NCBI GenBank assembly: GCA_945877525.1
Contig: CAMDVP010000129.1
Coordinates: 1-8,578 of the forward strand
Direction: 5' to 3'
Length of the DNA: 8,578 nt
Source: an uncultured Clostridia bacterium
Lineage (GTDB): Bacteria; Bacillota; Clostridia; Christensenellales; Aristaeellaceae
In this document: in pieces, positions 7,087 through 8,578 of the stretch
How the letters are laid out: each line of letters starts with the position of its first letter
Position numbering within the stretch: the stretch's first letter is position 1
Notes under the pieces: generated by a model
Told to the model about the DNA's origin: nothing
Database searches by the model: none
The model's input: the letters and a program-made list of their open reading frames with translations, nothing else
Program-made: the position numbers and the translations under genes

Positions 7087-7114
7087 CGTAACCTTTGCGC
7101 TTCTCGCGCGTGTA
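7087..7114 (+). promoter_or_regulatory. Candidate ECF-type promoter upstream of the second ECF sigma gene
   Basis: CGTAAC (7087-7092) is followed after exactly 16 bases by CGTGTA (7109-7114). This is the architecture of ECF promoters: an AAC motif at -35, a 16-17 base spacer and CGT at -10. Transcription would begin about 25 bases before the sigma start at 7146, which suits autoregulation. No good sigma-A promoter was seen here. The motif is short and GC-rich sequence can produce it by chance. Confidence 0.35.
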
Positions 7115-7131
7115 TAGAATCAGACGGGCGG

Positions 7132-7139
7132 TAAGGAGG
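7132..7139 (+). promoter_or_regulatory. Ribosome binding site that fixes the second ECF sigma start
   Basis: TAAGGAGG lies 6 bases before the ATG at 7146. It rules out the longer open frame beginning near 7095, which would bury this site and the candidate promoter inside the coding region. Confidence 0.8.
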
Positions 7140-7145
7140 CGTGCC

Positions 7146-7676
7146 ATGGACGACAACGAGCTGATGGCGCGCCTGAAAAGGGGCGATACCGACGCACTGG
7201 ACATGCTCATTCGGCGGCACCGGCCCTGGGCACTGGCGCGGGCGGAGGGCATGCTCCACGATGCGGCCCTGGCCGAGGATGTGGTGCAGGAAGCCTTTGT
7301 CCGGGTGTATCTTCTCCGGGACAGGTACAGCTCGGCCTTTGCCTTTTCCACCTGGCTGGGGGTGCTGGTGCGCAACCTGTGTATCGACCAGATGCGCCGC
7401 CGCCACCTTTCGCCCATGCCCATGGAACCTCTCCCGGAAACGGGCAGCGAGGATTCGGCGGAAGCGGCGTTCCTGCGAAAGGAAACCCGCCTGGCTCTGC
7501 TCAGCAAGCTGGCGGCGCTGGACGATACGGATCGCGCGCTGCTGACAGGCTTTGCCCTGGAGGGGGAAAGCTATCAGGCGCTGGCAAAGCGCAGCGGGCT
7601 GACCCTGGGTCAGGTGAAAATCCGCCTGCATCGCATCCGGAAACGACTGCGCGACAAGGAGCGTGAAAGGGAATGA
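7146..7676 (+). CDS. RNA polymerase sigma factor, ECF subfamily (second in the window)
   Basis: The product is 176 residues. Region 2 covers about residues 5-86, with AEDVVQEAFVRVY (43-55) for core binding and FSTWLGVLVRNLCIDQMRRR (67-86) for the -10 element. A variable Pro/Glu-rich linker (87-108) leads to region 4 (about 110-170), whose helix-turn-helix ESYQALAKRSGLTLGQVKIRL (141-161) contacts the -35 element. The start at 7146 is set by the TAAGGAGG site. It differs clearly from the other ECF factor in the window, so it is not a recent duplicate. The stop overlaps a 60-residue membrane protein gene by ATGA, and lepB follows, suggesting a sigma/regulator/LepB operon. A candidate ECF promoter lies upstream, 10 bases past the TPR gene stop, but read-through from the mrf operon is also possible because no terminator separates them. 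Confidence 0.92.
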   Translation: MDDNELMARLKRGDTDALDMLIRRHRPWALARAEGMLHDAALAEDVVQEAFVRVYLLRDRYSSAFAFSTWLGVLVRNLCIDQMRRRHLSPMPMEPLPETGSEDSAEAAFLRKETRLALLSKLAALDDTDRALLTGFALEGESYQALAKRSGLTLGQVKIRLHRIRKRLRDKERERE

Positions 7677-7855
7677 TGGACGATTGTACCCGCAGTGTGC
7701 TGAAGCGGGCGCGTGAACTGGAACGCCTGGAAGCGGCGGCCCTGGCGCTGCCTGCCCGGCGGACGGCGGATTACCGCGCACTGCTGGCCGCGGCCCTGGC
7801 GGCGCTGGCCATGCTGGTGCCTTCTGTCAGCGCGGCCCGGGGAATACTTATTTGA
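7673..7855 (+). CDS. Small single-pass membrane protein, possible minimal anti-sigma factor (perhaps frameshifted)
   Basis: This 60-residue open frame overlaps the sigma stop by 4 bases (ATGA at 7673-7676) and is preceded by a GAAAGGGA-like site. Residues 1-35 are charged and helical (VLKRARELERLEAAAL), likely cytoplasmic. Residues 36-54 form one hydrophobic span ending VPSVSAA, and only about six residues follow. Position and topology match an anti-sigma factor without a sensor domain. I recognise no family and see no zinc motif; the only cysteine is Cys5. It may be truncated by an indel: removing one G from the GGGG run at 7839-7842 would continue the frame as EYLFDESEDDKR and stop at 7878-7880 (coordinates as given here), overlapping the lepB ATG by ATGA. 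As it stands the frame ends at the TGA at 7853-7855. Coding is supported by coupling and topology, not homology. Confidence 0.6.
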   Translation: MMDDCTRSVLKRARELERLEAAALALPARRTADYRALLAAALAALAMLVPSVSAARGILI

Positions 7856-7876
7856 CGAAAGCGAGGATGACAAACG

Positions 7877-8494
7877 ATGACCGACCTGGAAACCAATACG
7901 CAGACGGAGGAAAAGGAGCTGATTGCCGAGGAACAGCCCGCAAAGAAGCGCCTTTTCGGCAAAAAGGAAAAAAAGAAGAAGACCCCCAAGCAGGAGGTCA
8001 TCGAGTGGATTCTTACCCTGGGCGCGGCGCTGGTGATCGCACTGCTGGTGCGCCAGTTCATCTTTGAGCCGGTGCGGGTGGACGGCCATTCCATGGACGA
8101 TACCCTGGCCAACGGCGAGGTGATGTTCGTCACCAAGTTCGATTATCAGTTCGGCGGTGAACCTGAACGCTTCGATGTGGTCATCTGCCATTACCCAGGC
8201 CGGGGCAGCACCAACTTTGTCAAGCGCGTGGTGGGCCTGCCAGGCGACACGGTGGAGGTCAAGGGGGGCTATCTGTATGTGAACGGTGTGATGTATGAGG
8301 AGCCCTACATCACCCACCGCCCCGACTACACCATGAACGCCTATACCGTGCCGGAGGGCATGTACTTCGTCCTGGGCGACAACCGCTCCAATTCCAACGA
8401 CAGCCACCTGGTCGGGCCGCTCTCGCGGGACATGATCGTGGGCCATGTACGCTGCGTGCTGCTGCCCTGGGGCGATCGTCGGGGAATTGAGTAA
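7877..8494 (+). CDS. lepB: Signal peptidase I
   Basis: The 205-residue product cleaves signal peptides from exported preproteins at the outer face of the membrane. A charged cytoplasmic N-terminus of about 43 residues, including the lysine-rich KKRLFGKKEKKKKTPK, precedes one membrane span (about 44-62). The catalytic Ser72 is in GHSMDDTL and the general base Lys116 is in FVKRVVGLPGD. Box E is GDNRSNSNDSH (167-177) followed by VGPLSRDMIVG. All catalytic elements are intact and the length is typical of single-span Gram-positive enzymes. The ATG at 7877 has GAGGA (7863-7867) 9 bases upstream. It lies 21 bases after the small membrane-protein gene, so it probably shares a transcript with the second ECF sigma factor, which is not the usual setting for this gene. 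The end of an insertion sequence lies about 30 bases past its stop, with no complete terminator between. Confidence 0.95.
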   Translation: MTDLETNTQTEEKELIAEEQPAKKRLFGKKEKKKKTPKQEVIEWILTLGAALVIALLVRQFIFEPVRVDGHSMDDTLANGEVMFVTKFDYQFGGEPERFDVVICHYPGRGSTNFVKRVVGLPGDTVEVKGGYLYVNGVMYEEPYITHRPDYTMNAYTVPEGMYFVLGDNRSNSNDSHLVGPLSRDMIVGHVRCVLLPWGDRRGIE

Positions 8495-8524
8495 GCTAAT
8501 ATGAGGAAACCGGGCCGGTCTGCG

Positions 8525-8578
8525 TGAAGTGAACCCCAAAAGTTAGACATTTTTAGAATTAAGCGGCCTGAAGGGTCT
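8525..8578 (-). mobile_element. End of an IS3-family insertion sequence (partial)
   Basis: From 8525 the sequence reads TGAAGTGAA then CCCCAAAAGTTAGACA (to 8549), which resembles the terminal inverted repeats of IS3-family (IS150-like) elements as I recall them. Inside it, the minus strand carries what looks like the very end of a transposase orfB. The element enters from the right and its terminal repeat is 30 bases past the lepB stop. The rest, including the other terminus and any target duplication, is outside the window. The outer boundary could be a few bases off. Confidence 0.65.
8559..8578 (-). CDS. IS3-family transposase OrfB, last six codons only
   Basis: Reading leftward from the window edge, the minus strand encodes TLQAA and then TAA (8561-8559), 10 bases inside the end of the terminal repeat. 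IS3-family orfB genes normally end just inside the right inverted repeat, and similar short C-terminal tails after a YR motif are common. The identification rests mainly on the adjacent repeat; five residues alone prove nothing. Confidence 0.45.

Noticed and set aside
7080..7100. AAAGG-CGTAA-CCTTT as a terminator after the TPR gene
   Set aside because: The stem is only five base pairs and no T-run follows.
8375..8407. His instead of Arg at the end of the LepB box E (DSH rather than DSR)
   Set aside because: To my recollection DSH occurs in other functional signal peptidases, and the catalytic Ser72, Lys116 and GDNR...S.DS residues are intact, so it is not evidence of inactivity.

Overview
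The window looks like a chromosomal segment of a GC-rich (about 60% by eye) Gram-positive anaerobe of the Bacillota, most likely class Clostridia. Reasons are the Bacillus-type mrfA-mrfB pair, strong AAGGAGG ribosome binding sites, many 4-base ATGA gene overlaps, two ECF sigma operons with single-pass membrane proteins, and a Gram-positive type signal peptidase I. I cannot assign a genus; no rRNA or tRNA is present.

Layout, left to right. (1) 1-374, + strand: the 3' end of htpG (Hsp90 chaperone). (2) 375-549: a convergent intergenic region with two strong inverted repeats, probably transcription terminators. (3) 2698 down to 550, - strand: a three-gene operon of ECF sigma factor, single-pass membrane protein (probable anti-sigma factor) and cysteine-rich secreted protein. 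(4) 2699-2848: a divergent control region. It holds a near-consensus sigma-A promoter facing right, whose -35 element overlaps a LexA/DinR-like box. (5) 2849-7077, + strand: mrfA (DEAH helicase), mrfB (DEDD exonuclease with a TPR-like tail) and a TPR-repeat gene, tightly packed. (6) 7146-8494, + strand: a second ECF sigma factor, a 60-residue membrane protein and lepB (signal peptidase I), preceded by a sequence with ECF-promoter architecture. (7) 8525-8578: the end of an IS3-family insertion sequence running out of the window.

How the genes work together. mrfA and mrfB form a known helicase-nuclease repair module for mitomycin-type DNA damage in Bacillus subtilis. The LexA-like box suggests SOS control here, and the TPR gene is a candidate extra subunit. 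The two flanking ECF operons look like envelope-sensing circuits: one drives an exported cysteine-rich protein, the other sits with the export-processing enzyme LepB.

The points most worth checking are the LexA-like box on the mrfA promoter, the sigma/small membrane protein/lepB operon with its possible +1 frameshift at a GGGG run, the candidate ECF autoregulatory promoter, and the cysteine-rich exported proteins of the first ECF operon.
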